The translations under genes were made by a program, and so were the position numbers. DNA of 64,000 bases from contig NZ_JANHDM010000008.1 in NCBI RefSeq assembly GCF_024494685.1, positions 111,845 through 175,844 of the forward strand, written 5' to 3'. The stretch's first letter is position 1, and each line of letters opens with the position of its first letter. Below the pieces are notes generated by a model, which did not search any database, was not told the origin of the DNA, and saw only the letters and a program-made list of their open reading frames with translations. Shown piece by piece: positions 34,836 through 47,778 of this stretch. Source of the DNA: Halorubrum rubrum. GTDB lineage: Archaea; Halobacteriota; Halobacteria; Halobacteriales; Haloferacaceae.

Positions 34836-35297
34836 TCAGTCCTCCTCGAGGTAGTCGACGACGAGGACGGGGACGTGCGTCGAGCGCAGGGTGCGTTCGG
34901 TGACGCTGCCGAGGAGCGCGCGCCGGACCCCGGCGCGGCCGTGGCTCCCCATAACGACGAGGTCCATCCCGTTGTCCTCGGCGTAGTCTGCGATCACCTT
35001 GTGCGGGCGGCCGCCGGAGACGTGTTCGACGACGGTAACGCCGCGGTCGGCTCCACGTCCGGCGACCACGCCGGTCGCCTCGTCCGCCCGCTCTTTCAGC
35101 TCCTCCATCTCGTCGAACCGGCCCTGTTTGAGCCGGTCGACCTGCTCGGTTCCGAGGCTGTAGTTCACGGAGTCGATGTCGACCACGTACAGCGCGTGGA
35201 CCTCGGCGTCGTACTTCTCCGCGAGGTCGAGCGCGTGGTCGACGGCGGCCTCCGCGACGTCGCTTCCGTCCGTGGGAATGAGGATGCGTTCGTACAT
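34836..35297 (-). CDS. Universal stress protein, UspA family
   Basis: A 153-residue UspA domain with the ATP-binding pattern GSHGRAGVRRALLGSVTE (Gly-x2-Gly-x9-Gly-Ser), so it probably binds ATP. The start is 4 bases after the symporter stop (35301), and the two are almost surely co-transcribed. UspA genes often sit beside transporters in haloarchaea, where they may regulate them. It is the third gene of the DUF4212-SSS-Usp set in an acetate region, which hints at control of acetate uptake. Confidence 0.9.
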   Translation of the reverse strand: MYERILIPTDGSDVAEAAVDHALDLAEKYDAEVHALYVVDIDSVNYSLGTEQVDRLKQGRFDEMEELKERADEATGVVAGRGADRGVTVVEHVSGGRPHKVIADYAEDNGMDLVVMGSHGRAGVRRALLGSVTERTLRSTHVPVLVVDYLEED

Positions 35298-35300
35298 GGA

Positions 35301-37055
35301 TCACTCCTCCGTGGCCGCGTCGTCAGCGCGGTCCGCGTCGGCGGTCGCGTCGTCCACTGTTCGGCCACCGTCGGTCGCCACCTCCTCGCCGCCGTCGGCG
35401 ACGACGTCCTCGGCGGTCTCCTGTTGGCCCATCGGCTCGGGGCTGTGACACTGCCGGACGATCCGCTTCGTTTCGATCGACGGCTCGTCGGTCGCCATCG
35501 AGACGACGATGGTGACCGCGAACACGACCGGAAGCGTGATCAGCGCCGAGCCGATCGCGGGCATCCACGTCGCCAGCCCCGCCGACAGCGGCGCCTCGAG
35601 CGAGCCGATGTAGGTCGGCACGATCTGGTTGAACATCGGGATCGACCAGAGGGTCAGCCCGGTCGTCATGCCGGCGAGCGCTCCCTGCCGGTTGGCGTTC
35701 TCCCACCACATGCCGAGGAAGAACATCGGGAACAGGACGGAGCCGGCGAGCGAGAACGCGTATCCCACGAGCGCCGCGATCGACGACGCGGGATCGAGCG
35801 CGGCCAGCGTGGTCAACGCGCCCAGCGCGACGATCGAGAGGCGGCCGACGAGGATCTGCTGGCGCTGCGTCGCGTCCTCGTTGATGATGTTCGTGTAGAT
35901 GTCGTGGCTGATCGCCGACGAGCCGGCGATGAACAGCCCGGCGACCGTCGCGATGGCCGCCGCGATACCGCCCGCGGCGACGATGCCGACGAACCAGTCC
36001 GGCAGCCCCGACAGCTGCGCCGCCAGCACGACGATGACCTCGCTGGCCGCGCTCGACATTCCGGGGTCACCGTACGTCGCCCCGACGTTCTGGCTGTAGA
36101 GGTCGGTACCGAACGCCGCGAACGCCGGGGCGCTCCAGTAGAGGATACAGATGAAAAAGAGCCCCCAGACGGTCGACCAGCGGGCCGTCCGCTCGCTTTC
36201 GACCGTGTAGAACCGGACGAGCACGTGCGGGAGCCCGCAGGTGCCGACGATGAGCGAGAACGTCGTCGCGACCCAGAGGTAGTAGCTCGACGAGGCGAAC
36301 GGCTCGGAGAACTCGCTGCCGAGCTCGCTGATCAGCATTCCGTACTCGAGCTGGGGCAGCACCGTCGAGTAGCCGTTCGTGTAGCCGACGACGAACAGGC
36401 CGACGACGAACGCCAGGATGAGGATGACGTACTGGACCGCCTGGTTCTTCGTCGCGCCCAGCATGCCGGACAGCGTCAGGTAGCCGACGGTGACGACCAT
36501 CATCGCGACGACCATCACCTGGTACCCGTCCAGACCGGGGATGAGCCCCCCGTAATCGCCGAAGATGTACAGGCCGACGAGCGCCATCCCCTTCGCCTGG
36601 CCGATGGCGTAGACGAAGCCGATGAGGAACGTCGTCACCGCCGCGATGGCGCGCGCGGTGTCGGAGTTGAATCGATCGCCGACGAAGTCCGGAGCCGTGT
36701 ACTTCCCGAACCGGCGCAACTGCGCGGCGAGGAAGATGAGCAGGATGAAGTACCCCGTCGTCCAGCCGACGACGAACACGAGCCCGTAGAACCCCGCGAG
36801 CGCGATCGACGCCGCCATGCCGAGGTAGGAGGCGGCCGACATCCAGTTCGCCCCGATCGCCATCCCGTTCTCGACGTTCCCGATGGACCGGCCGGCGACC
36901 CACATGTCGTCGGTGTCGGCGACGCGGAAGACGAAGCCGATCGTGAGGAACAGTCCCAGCATCCCGATCACGAGGATCGCCGGCCCCAGCTTGAACGAGA
37001 TGTCGAGCGCCTCCGGGAGGAGGGACTCCTGTAGGAGAACCGATCCGCCCGTCAT
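35301..37055 (-). CDS. Sodium:solute symporter, acetate permease (ActP)-like
   Basis: The 584-residue membrane protein is a member of the SSS family with about 13 helices. ANWMSAASYLGMAASIALAG and the RFGKYTAPDFVGDRF segment are typical of ActP-type cation/acetate symporters, and IAGSSAISHDIYTNII matches the conserved region near helix 9. An extra polar C-terminal tail of about 60 residues follows. It overlaps the DUF4212 subunit by 4 bases. With acetyl-CoA synthetase genes on the same strand just upstream, the substrate is probably acetate or a related short acid such as propionate (inference). Confidence 0.85.
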   Translation of the reverse strand: MTGGSVLLQESLLPEALDISFKLGPAILVIGMLGLFLTIGFVFRVADTDDMWVAGRSIGNVENGMAIGANWMSAASYLGMAASIALAGFYGLVFVVGWTTGYFILLIFLAAQLRRFGKYTAPDFVGDRFNSDTARAIAAVTTFLIGFVYAIGQAKGMALVGLYIFGDYGGLIPGLDGYQVMVVAMMVVTVGYLTLSGMLGATKNQAVQYVILILAFVVGLFVVGYTNGYSTVLPQLEYGMLISELGSEFSEPFASSSYYLWVATTFSLIVGTCGLPHVLVRFYTVESERTARWSTVWGLFFICILYWSAPAFAAFGTDLYSQNVGATYGDPGMSSAASEVIVVLAAQLSGLPDWFVGIVAAGGIAAAIATVAGLFIAGSSAISHDIYTNIINEDATQRQQILVGRLSIVALGALTTLAALDPASSIAALVGYAFSLAGSVLFPMFFLGMWWENANRQGALAGMTTGLTLWSIPMFNQIVPTYIGSLEAPLSAGLATWMPAIGSALITLPVVFAVTIVVSMATDEPSIETKRIVRQCHSPEPMGQQETAEDVVADGGEEVATDGGRTVDDATADADRADDAATEE

Positions 37056-37492
37056 TCGTCGGACCCTCCGTCTGCCGCCGCGACCTCTGCACCGCGCTCA
37101 GTCTCCGTGGGGGTGCCGTGATCGATGCCGTACTTCTCGTCGAGCGCGTCCCGCTTGCGCGAGTACCAGAACGAGAGGATCAGCGCGCTGGTCGGGGCGC
37201 CGAACGCGACGAGGAAGTAGTGGAGCGGGAACCCCAAGATCGGAATCTGGCTCGTCATCGGGCCGGGAGCGATCCGCGTCAGCGTCACGGGCCCCCAGAT
37301 CGCGAGGACCCACACGGCGAATCCCGTCCAGACGATGCGGAGGTGATCGCGCATGTACGGCGTGCTCGGGTCGAGGATGTTCACCTCCGAGCCGAGGTAG
37401 TCGGTTTCCTGATGTGCCTGTGCGGCTCCGGTCGCGACGCCGCCGTCCGTCTCGGCCGCGTTCGCTCGATCGTGCGTGTCGTTGTCTGTCAT
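37052..37492 (-). CDS. DUF4212 small subunit of the symporter
   Basis: A 146-residue protein with two membrane helices (WTGFAVWVLAIWGPVTLTRI and IPILGFPLHYFLVAFGAPTSALILSFWYSRKR), the DUF4212 signature, and polar ends of about 40 and 25 residues. Such proteins are encoded just before an SSS symporter and are annotated as its small subunit. The ATGA overlap with the symporter start at 37055 shows tight coupling. The acetyl-CoA synthetase gene ends 112 bases upstream. Confidence 0.85.
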   Translation of the reverse strand: MTDNDTHDRANAAETDGGVATGAAQAHQETDYLGSEVNILDPSTPYMRDHLRIVWTGFAVWVLAIWGPVTLTRIAPGPMTSQIPILGFPLHYFLVAFGAPTSALILSFWYSRKRDALDEKYGIDHGTPTETERGAEVAAADGGSDE

Positions 37493-37603
37493 GACGTGGT
37501 CCGTTCGGTCTCCGCGGATGGTCGTCGTGAATCGGTGATCGGTCGTCGGTGAGTCTCGATCGCGAACCGGTCCGGTACGTCCGACCCGGACCGGGGAGGG
37601 CGC

Positions 37604-39598
<1,995 letters not shown>

Positions 39599-39600
39599 GG

Positions 39601-39612
39601 ATACGATCGTAT
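39601..39612. promoter_or_regulatory. Perfect 12-base palindrome at the acs transcription start
   Basis: ATACGATCGTAT is an exact palindrome between the TATA box and the start codon of the first acs gene. In a leaderless gene that places it at the transcription start, a good site for a repressor. The Bat-type regulator upstream is one candidate binder. Confidence 0.4.
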
Positions 39613-39701
39613 ACACCGAACACCCCTACATAAACAACCACGCTAAATAGGAAAAATCGTGAAGGATACGGTCGGGATCGGCGCGTCGATATCGCGATCG
39701 T

Positions 39702-41408
39702 TCACGGGCGATCCCGTGCGTCACGCTCCTCGAAGAGCGTCTCGAGCAGGGCCCGCTCCGCCTTCCGGAGGTGATTGTGGAACGTCGGCGAGGAGACGTC
39801 CATCGCGTCCGCGACCTCCTCGGCCGTGCTGCCGCGCGGCCAGTCGAAGTAGCCGCTGTGGTACGCCGCGGACAGCGTCGCCCACTGGCGGTCGGTGAGC
39901 CGGTCGACCACCTCCTCGTGTACCGCCGACTCGGTCCGGGGCGAGCGCGCGACCGACTCCTTGCTCACGAGCCGCGCGTCGGGGAACGCCTCCCGGAGGT
40001 CGTCGGCGATCGGCCGCACGTCGGTCCCGTCCGGGAGGTCGGCGACGACCCGCACGCGACCCTCCTCGGCGATCGCCTCCCGGACGGTCGCGCCGTGCCC
40101 CGTGAGCGCGCGGACGATCGACCCGCCGGTCGCTCGGGCCGACACCGCACAGCCGTCCTCGCGCGTCTCGATCACGCGAAGCTCGGAGACGCCGTCCGCG
40201 GCGTCGACCGCGTCCGCGACCGCCTGCGGACCCGCTCCGGTCACGGAGAGGTACCACCGCGAGGTCGACTCCGACACCGCGACCGTCGACTCGAGCTCGA
40301 TCCGACAGTCGAGCGCGGCGCTCGTGGACGCGAGGAACGCGGCCGCCGCCGCGGTGTGGAACTCGACCTCGATGACCGCGTCGGAGTGGAGCAGGTCCCG
40401 CCAGCGCCCGGCCGTGACCGTCAGGCCGAGACAGCGGCCGAGCGCCTCGGCCTCGCGGCGCTCCGCCGGGCGCGCCGGCGCGCCGTCCGGGAGGAGCCAC
40501 AGCGTTCCGTGTGTCGTCTCCCGATGACCGATCGCGACCGAGAGCCAGCGGTCGTCCTCGACGGCCCCCTCCGGTTCCTCCAGCCCCCCGGCGGCCGACG
40601 ACCGCCGGATCCGCGCCTCCCGCCACCGATCGGTCTCGACGATCCGATCGACGACCGTCCCGAAGGCGGCCTCCCGCCCCGGAGCCTCGGCCACCGCCTC
40701 GAACGCGCTCACGAGCGAGAGCGTCGAGTCGGCGGAGTCGCCGTCGCGATCGGTCTCCTCGCGGTCGTCGTCCTCGCCGACGGCGGACTCCGAGGGACCG
40801 CGTCCCTCGTCGGCGACGGCCGCGGCGATGGCGTCGCCGTCGAGCGGATCGAGATGCGCGTCGAGCGCGTCCATCGTCTCCCAGCCGCCGGCTTCGCGGA
40901 CGACGTGCGGGCCGACGCCGCGATCGACGAGGAGCCGCCGGGCGAAGGTCCCTCGGAGGGTCCGCGGCGTGACCGACGACAGCGTCGGGTCGTCGCGACG
41001 CTTCCGCGCCCGCTCCGCGGTCTCGGCCACCAACATCTGGACGCGACGGGGCGAGACGCCGACGAACGGGTCGTCGGGCTCGAGGCCCTCGCTCTCCGCG
41101 TATCGGCGGAGGTCAGCCGCGAGCGACGCCGGCACGACCGTCTCGCGATCGATCGGGACGTCGTCGGCCGGCGTCGCGGCTCCCGTTTCCGCGGTCCCCG
41201 GCTCCGCGGACCCCTCCGCCGCCGGCACCGCGAGGAGGAACGTCTCCCGAGCAGCCGGCGACTCGCCGAGGTCACACGGCCGAACGCGCGGGATCTCGGC
41301 GGTCCGGAGGCCAGCTTCCCCCGCCAGCCGGACGACGATCGCGGCGCGGTACGTCTCCGCTGCCGTCACGAGCGCGTCGTACGAGCCGGCGGGGAGAGCC
41401 TCGCCCAT
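39702..41408 (-). CDS. Bat/HTH-10 regulator with degenerate integrase-like N-terminal domain
   Basis: The 568-residue protein has three parts. Residues about 8-190 read like the catalytic half of a tyrosine recombinase: GEAGLRTAEIPRVRPCDL (Arg35, box I), VTPRTLRGTFARRLL (147-160) and AGGWETMDALDAHL (173-186). The usual box II histidine and the Tyr nucleophile are replaced, so it should not cut DNA. The middle (about 230-500) holds a GAF-like and a bacterio-opsin-activator sensor region, and the last 60 residues an HTH-10 domain (LTDRQWATLSAAY...). It lies between two acs genes, so it probably controls acetate use. The start is ATG 41408; a TTG 18 bases earlier is less likely. Confidence 0.85.
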   Translation of the reverse strand: MGEALPAGSYDALVTAAETYRAAIVVRLAGEAGLRTAEIPRVRPCDLGESPAARETFLLAVPAAEGSAEPGTAETGAATPADDVPIDRETVVPASLAADLRRYAESEGLEPDDPFVGVSPRRVQMLVAETAERARKRRDDPTLSSVTPRTLRGTFARRLLVDRGVGPHVVREAGGWETMDALDAHLDPLDGDAIAAAVADEGRGPSESAVGEDDDREETDRDGDSADSTLSLVSAFEAVAEAPGREAAFGTVVDRIVETDRWREARIRRSSAAGGLEEPEGAVEDDRWLSVAIGHRETTHGTLWLLPDGAPARPAERREAEALGRCLGLTVTAGRWRDLLHSDAVIEVEFHTAAAAAFLASTSAALDCRIELESTVAVSESTSRWYLSVTGAGPQAVADAVDAADGVSELRVIETREDGCAVSARATGGSIVRALTGHGATVREAIAEEGRVRVVADLPDGTDVRPIADDLREAFPDARLVSKESVARSPRTESAVHEEVVDRLTDRQWATLSAAYHSGYFDWPRGSTAEEVADAMDVSSPTFHNHLRKAERALLETLFEERDARDRP

Positions 41409-41576
41409 CGTTTCGTATTCGTTCAAAAACCCGAAACGTAATTCTTGTGATGAACCGCCGGCTTCGGCGGAACGGACTCACCTTGCCCGCGGAATCGGCC
41501 CGACCCGGTCGACCGTCCCCTCATTCTCGGCCGTTTGGCTCGTAAGACGTTTCGGATTTCGGATCGAACGCGAAAC

Positions 41577-43535
<1,959 letters not shown>

Positions 43536-43665
43536 GGGTGTACTCCAGACCGGAGGACCGTATACTTTGTCCGACCGCTCGCCGGGCGCCCCTCGACCCG
43601 CTCGTGTATCCCGTTTGCTTTCGTCCCCAACATTTATTGCCGGAAGTTGAGCATGTTAACACGTG

Positions 43666-43980
43666 ATGGCACGGAGCGATAGATACGTCGTCGTTAGGGC
43701 ACAGAACGACCACGACGCGATGACCGTCCGGGACGCCGACCGGAACGGTACGTACCACGTGGTCGAGTGCGACGGCGAGGAGCTGGAGACGCTCCTCGAC
43801 GCGGTGGAGCCCGGTGACGTGGTCCGGCTCGCTCTACGCCGGGTCGGCCGCCGGGGGAACGCCTGGTGCGCGGAGGAGGCGGAGCCGGCCGGCGGCGAGC
43901 GCGGTGACTCAGTCCTCAACGGGGAGGAGACGGATCGGGTCGCCGAGGGGGAGGAGGCGGATCCGGCCGTCGGGTGTTGA
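43666..43980 (+). CDS. Haloarchaeal small protein of unknown function
   Basis: A 104-residue protein with a conserved-looking N-terminal half (RYVVVRAQNDHDAMTVRDADRNGTYHVVEC... LLDAVEPGDVVRLALRRVGRRG) that suggests a small beta-barrel, and a loose acidic C-terminus from about residue 73. ATG at 43666 is chosen over the GTG directly before it. CATTTATT at about 43630-43637 gives a TATA box near the expected distance. It is divergent from acs. I recognise no family. Confidence 0.6.
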   Translation: MARSDRYVVVRAQNDHDAMTVRDADRNGTYHVVECDGEELETLLDAVEPGDVVRLALRRVGRRGNAWCAEEAEPAGGERGDSVLNGEETDRVAEGEEADPAVGC

Positions 43981-44024
43981 GGAGACGCCTTCGCGGCGGA
44001 TTCGGATCCCTCGGCGCGTTGGAA

Positions 44025-44489
44025 CTACAGTCCCTCGACGCGCCGAAGCGACTCGCGGACGTCCGCGGGTGTCGCGTACGGGCCGCCCTCCACGCGGTGG
44101 TCCGGGAGAAAGAGGGGGATCGGGTTCTCGCGCAGGGCCCCCGTCACCAGATCGAGGTCCTCGGCGTCGTCGTCGTCGAGTCCGGCCAGCCGCGTGAGCC
44201 GGCTCACCGACGCCGACTCCCCGTACGGCACCTCGCGGAGGGCGTCGAGGACGCGCCGCCGGTCGGTGGGGACGGTGAGCCCCACCTCGACGTCGCCGAG
44301 CGTCTCCCGGTCGCCCCGGAGGTACGCTCCCACCCGGTCGAGGACGTCGTGGTCGCCGTCCGCGTCGTCCGGGACCTTCTCCGGGAACGACACCGCGATC
44401 ACTCGCCCGCCGGCGAAGCCGACCTCGACCGCCCGCCCGATCGCATCGTACTCGCGCGCGAAGACGCCGGAAGTACCGCTCGTGGCCAT
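44025..44489 (-). CDS. MGMT-like (alkyltransferase-like) protein without the active-site cysteine
   Basis: The 154-residue protein has an N-terminal strand domain and the O6-methylguanine-DNA methyltransferase-type domain from about residue 70: VLDALREVPYGESASVSRL and VTGALRENPIPLFLPDHRV. In the methyltransferase the last part reads PCHRV; here the Cys is Asp130, so it cannot accept an alkyl group by the usual mechanism. It could be an alkyltransferase-like damage-binding protein, which flags lesions for repair. GGTTTATC near 44508-44516 is the likely TATA box. It is divergent from trpC. Confidence 0.8.
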   Translation of the reverse strand: MATSGTSGVFAREYDAIGRAVEVGFAGGRVIAVSFPEKVPDDADGDHDVLDRVGAYLRGDRETLGDVEVGLTVPTDRRRVLDALREVPYGESASVSRLTRLAGLDDDDAEDLDLVTGALRENPIPLFLPDHRVEGGPYATPADVRESLRRVEGL

Positions 44490-44580
44490 ACGCCCCGGTG
44501 TGTCCCCGCGATTGATAAACCGACCGAGGGACCGGTCGGGCGGAGGGCGTCCTCGCCGTCAATGACCCCGCCCCCGCAAG

Positions 44581-44614
44581 CCTTATGTACAGATACGTTC
44601 ATTAGTGTACAGTA
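44581..44614 (+). promoter_or_regulatory. trpCBA promoter with two TGTACA boxes
   Basis: CTTATGTA at 44582-44589 is in the TATA position for the leaderless trpC start at 44615. TGTACA occurs at 44586-44591 (over the TATA) and at 44606-44611 (at the transcription start), exactly 20 bases apart, about two helical turns. TGTACA is the core of the TRP box bound by TrpY in Methanothermobacter. Confidence 0.6.
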
Positions 44615-45475
44615 ATGGACGATACAGCGGAGTTGGATCCGGCGGTACGGTCGATCCTCGCCGCGGCCCGCGAGCGGGCTGGGGCGGGCGGGCGAGACGG
44701 GGGAGAGAGCGGCGGGGAACGGACGGAGGACGGCGAGCCGGTCGATTCGGACCGCGTCGCCGTCGACCCCCGCGACCTGCGCGACGCCTTCGAGCGCGCG
44801 GAGGCCGACGGCCGCGTCCCCGTGATCGCGGAGGTCAAGCCGACGAGTCCGACCACGGAGGGGACCCGCGAGGACGACCCGGTCGAGCTGGCCGAGTCGA
44901 TGGTCGCCGGCGGCGCGACCGCGCTGAGCGTGCTCACGGAGCCGGAGCACTTCGGCGGGAGCACGGAGACGCTCGAGCGCGTGCGCGCGGCGGTCGACGT
45001 GCCGGTCCTCCGCAAGGACTTCGTCGTGGCGGAGTCGCAGCTGGACGCCGTCGAGAGCGACGTCGTCCTGCTCATCGCCCGGTTCGTCGGCGACGACCTC
45101 GCCGACCTGCTCGCGGCCGCCCGCGACCGGGGCTTCCAGGTCCTCGTGGAGGTCCACGACCGTGAGGAGCTCGCCGCCGCGGTCGACGCCGGCGCGACGA
45201 TCATCGGCGTGAACAACCGCGACCTCGCGAGACTCGAGGTCGATCTCTCCACCGTCGAGTCGGTCGCGCCGGCGGTCCCCGACGACGCGACGCTGATCGC
45301 CGAGAGCGGGATCGCCTCCCCCGCGGACGTCCGCCGGATGCGGGCGGCCGGCGCGGACGCGCTCCTCGTCGGCAGCGCGATCATGGACGGCGACGTCGAG
45401 GCGAACACCCGAGAGCTGACCCGAGCGGAAACCGACACTCACTCCACCGACGACGCCCCGGAGACACGTATATGA
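44615..45475 (+). CDS. trpC: Indole-3-glycerol phosphate synthase
   Basis: A 286-residue TIM-barrel enzyme that closes the indole ring in tryptophan synthesis. [11 protein letters not shown] carries the first catalytic lysine and [10 protein letters not shown] the second; IIGVNNRDL and [27 protein letters not shown] bind the phosphate. A disordered acidic stretch (about 24-44) near the N-terminus is a halophilic addition. It starts the trpCBA operon and ends with a 4-base overlap with trpB. The promoter has two TGTACA boxes, so the operon is probably tryptophan-regulated. Confidence 0.95.
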   Translation: MDDTAELDPAVRSILAAARERAGAGGRDGGESGGERTEDGEPVDSDRVAVDPRDLRDAFERAEADGRVPVIAEVKPTSPTTEGTREDDPVELAESMVAGGATALSVLTEPEHFGGSTETLERVRAAVDVPVLRKDFVVAESQLDAVESDVVLLIARFVGDDLADLLAAARDRGFQVLVEVHDREELAAAVDAGATIIGVNNRDLARLEVDLSTVESVAPAVPDDATLIAESGIASPADVRRMRAAGADALLVGSAIMDGDVEANTRELTRAETDTHSTDDAPETRI

Positions 45476-46776
45476 GCGAGACCGAGTCCACGACGAACGA
45501 CGCACCGGAGCCCTCGCGGCGACCGGGCCGCGAGCGCGGCCGCGACGACGGGAAGTTCGGCCGCTACGGCGGTCAGTACGTCCCGGAGGCGCTGATGCCC
45601 GCGATCGAGGAGCTGACCGACGCCTACGAGCGGTACGTCCTGAACAACGAGGACGGGTTCATGGACGAGTTCCGCGAGCGGCTCGCGGACTTCGGCGGCC
45701 GGCCGACGCCGCTTCAGCGCGCCGACCGGCTCTCCGAGCGCTACGACCGGGACGTGTACCTCAAACGCGAGGACCTGCTCCACGGCGGCGCACACAAGCT
45801 GAACAACGCCCTCGGTCAGGTGCTTCTCGCGAAGTACATGGGGAAGGAACGGATCGTCGCGGAGACGGGCGCGGGCCAGCACGGCACCGCGACCGCGATG
45901 GCGGCCGCCCACCTCGACGTGCCCTGTGAGATCTACATGGGCGAGCGCGACATCAACCGCCAGCGCCCCAACGTCTTCCGGATGAAGCTCAACGGTGCGG
46001 AGGTGAACCCCGTCACCGCCGGCCGCGGCACGCTGAAGGAGGCCATCTCGGAGACGATGCGCGACTGGGCGACCACCGTCGAGAACACCCACTACGTGAT
46101 CGGCAGCGTCGTCGGCCCCCACCCGTTCCCGGTGATGGTCCGGGACTTCCAGGCGGTCATCTCCGAGGAGGCGCGCGCGCAGTCGATCGAGAGGGCGGGC
46201 GAGCTCCCGACCGACGTGGTCGCCTGCGCGGGCGGCGGCTCCAACACGATGGGGTCGTTCGCGGGATTCGTCGACGACGAGGCGGTCGCGCTCCACGCGA
46301 TCGAGGCCGGCGGCTCCACGCTGGAGGTCGACGAGGAGACGGGCGTCGCGCCCAACTCCGCGTCGCTTTACGCCGGCGAGGAGGGCGTGCTCCACGGCGC
46401 GCGCACGAAGCTGCTCCAGGACTCCCACGGCCAGATCATGGAGAGCCACTCCGTCTCCTCCGGACTGGATTACGCCGGGGTCGGGCCCGAGCTCGCGTAC
46501 CTCGTCGACGAGGGGCGGGTCACGCCGGTCGCGGTCGACGACGACGCCGCGCTCGAGGGGTTCCACCGGCTCTCGAACACCGAGGGGATCATCCCGGCGT
46601 TAGAGACCGCCCACGCGTTCGGCTACCTCGAGGAGCACGCCGACGACCTCGGCGAGCGCGTGGTCGTGACCGTCTCCGGCCGCGGCGACAAGGACCTCGA
46701 CGCCGCCATCGAGGAGACGGACAAGCGCGACATCGAAGGCGCGCCCGACATGTCGATGTTCACGGGGGGGATCTGA
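45472..46776 (+). CDS. trpB: Tryptophan synthase beta chain
   Basis: The 434-residue PLP enzyme joins indole to serine. The PLP lysine is Lys109 in [20 protein letters not shown] (about 137-146) is the indole tunnel side, and [10 protein letters not shown] binds the cofactor phosphate. The N-terminal 30 residues are polar and specific to halophiles. It is TrpB1-type, meant to work with TrpA. Its ATG overlaps trpC by 4 bases, and trpA begins directly after its stop, so the three are made together. Confidence 0.97.
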   Translation: MSETESTTNDAPEPSRRPGRERGRDDGKFGRYGGQYVPEALMPAIEELTDAYERYVLNNEDGFMDEFRERLADFGGRPTPLQRADRLSERYDRDVYLKREDLLHGGAHKLNNALGQVLLAKYMGKERIVAETGAGQHGTATAMAAAHLDVPCEIYMGERDINRQRPNVFRMKLNGAEVNPVTAGRGTLKEAISETMRDWATTVENTHYVIGSVVGPHPFPVMVRDFQAVISEEARAQSIERAGELPTDVVACAGGGSNTMGSFAGFVDDEAVALHAIEAGGSTLEVDEETGVAPNSASLYAGEEGVLHGARTKLLQDSHGQIMESHSVSSGLDYAGVGPELAYLVDEGRVTPVAVDDDAALEGFHRLSNTEGIIPALETAHAFGYLEEHADDLGERVVVTVSGRGDKDLDAAIEETDKRDIEGAPDMSMFTGGI

Positions 46777-47670
46777 ATGCCCACAACCGGCAACAGCGAG
46801 GCCATCGCCGCCGCGTTCGCGGACGGCCCGGCTTACGTCCCGTACCTCGCCGTCGGCGACCCCGACTACGAGTCGTCGCTCGCCTACGTCGAGGCGCTCG
46901 ACCGCGGCGGGGCCGACGTGATCGAACTCGGGCTCCCCTTCTCCGAGCCGATCGCCGAGGGACCGACGATCCAGGGCGCCGTCGTGCGCTCGCTTTCGGC
47001 CGGGATGACGCCCGACCGCTTCTTCGAGTTCGTCGAGGAGCTCGACGTCGACGCGCCGCTCGTCTGTATGACCTACTACAACCTGATCTACCAGTACGGC
47101 AGCGAGGCGCGAAGCGCCTCGGAATCGAGCGGCGACGCCGCGAGCGACGGCCCCCGCGCCTTCGTCGAGAAGGCGGCCGAGGTCGGCTTGGAGGGGTTCG
47201 TCGTCCCCGACCTCCCCGCCGAGGAGGCCGACCCGCTGCGGGAGGCCTGCGACGAGTTCGGGCTGGACCTCGTCTTCATCGTCGCCCCGACCACGAAGGG
47301 CGAGCGGCTCGAGCGCATCATGAGCCGGGTCTCTGGGTACGTCTACGTCCAGGCGCGGCTCGGGACGACGGGCGCGAAAAGCGACGTGGCAGACAGCACG
47401 ACCGAGAGCCTCGACCGGCTCCGCGGGTACGACGTGCCGAAGGCGGTCGGCTTCGGCATCTCGACGGGCGAGCACGCCGAGCGGATCGTCGCGGGCGGCG
47501 CGGACGGGATCATCGTCGGCTCCGCGCTCGTCGACATCGTCGCCGACGGCGTCGAGAACGACCTCGCGACCGAGGCGGTCGCCGATCGGCTCGAGTCGCT
47601 CTCGCGGGAGCTGAAGGCGGGCGCCGAGCGCGGCTACGCGGCGCGGACGAAGGCGGCGGAGTCGCGCTGA
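46777..47670 (+). CDS. trpA: Tryptophan synthase alpha chain
   Basis: A 297-residue TIM barrel that releases indole from indole-glycerol phosphate and passes it to TrpB. The catalytic Glu50 is in [10 protein letters not shown]; the second acid, Asp60 in E. coli, is Glu61 here (PIAEGPTIQ), a conservative change. An insert of about 18 residues (109-126, rich in Ser and Ala) follows YQYG where bacterial enzymes have a short turn, and it is encoded by a DNA hairpin (47103-47121). VGFGIS and GIIVGSALV bind phosphate. Confidence 0.95.
   Translation: MPTTGNSEAIAAAFADGPAYVPYLAVGDPDYESSLAYVEALDRGGADVIELGLPFSEPIAEGPTIQGAVVRSLSAGMTPDRFFEFVEELDVDAPLVCMTYYNLIYQYGSEARSASESSGDAASDGPRAFVEKAAEVGLEGFVVPDLPAEEADPLREACDEFGLDLVFIVAPTTKGERLERIMSRVSGYVYVQARLGTTGAKSDVADSTTESLDRLRGYDVPKAVGFGISTGEHAERIVAGGADGIIVGSALVDIVADGVENDLATEAVADRLESLSRELKAGAERGYAARTKAAESR
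47103..47121. repeat. Hairpin inside the trpA coding insert
   Basis: CGAGGCGC and GCGCCTCG are exact 8-base inverted arms around GAA. They encode the beginning of the extra Ser/Ala-rich loop of TrpA, so the insert may derive from a palindromic repeat that entered the gene in frame. Confidence 0.7.
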
Positions 47671-47778
47671 GCGGGACGACGGAATCGAACCGAACGGGGC
47701 GGCGGATCAAGCGGATACGTCCCGGAACGAAACCGACTTACCTCCCTTTGACACAGGGTCACATAAGACCGATCCACA

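Noticed and set aside
41455..41470. CCGCCG-GCTT-CGGCGG hairpin as an intrinsic terminator of acs
   Set aside because: No T-rich tract follows it on the minus strand, and such GC hairpins are frequent by chance here.
46777..47670. TrpA inactivated by the Asp60-to-Glu change
   Set aside because: Charge is kept and the rest of the active site is complete; a conservative halophilic variant is more likely.
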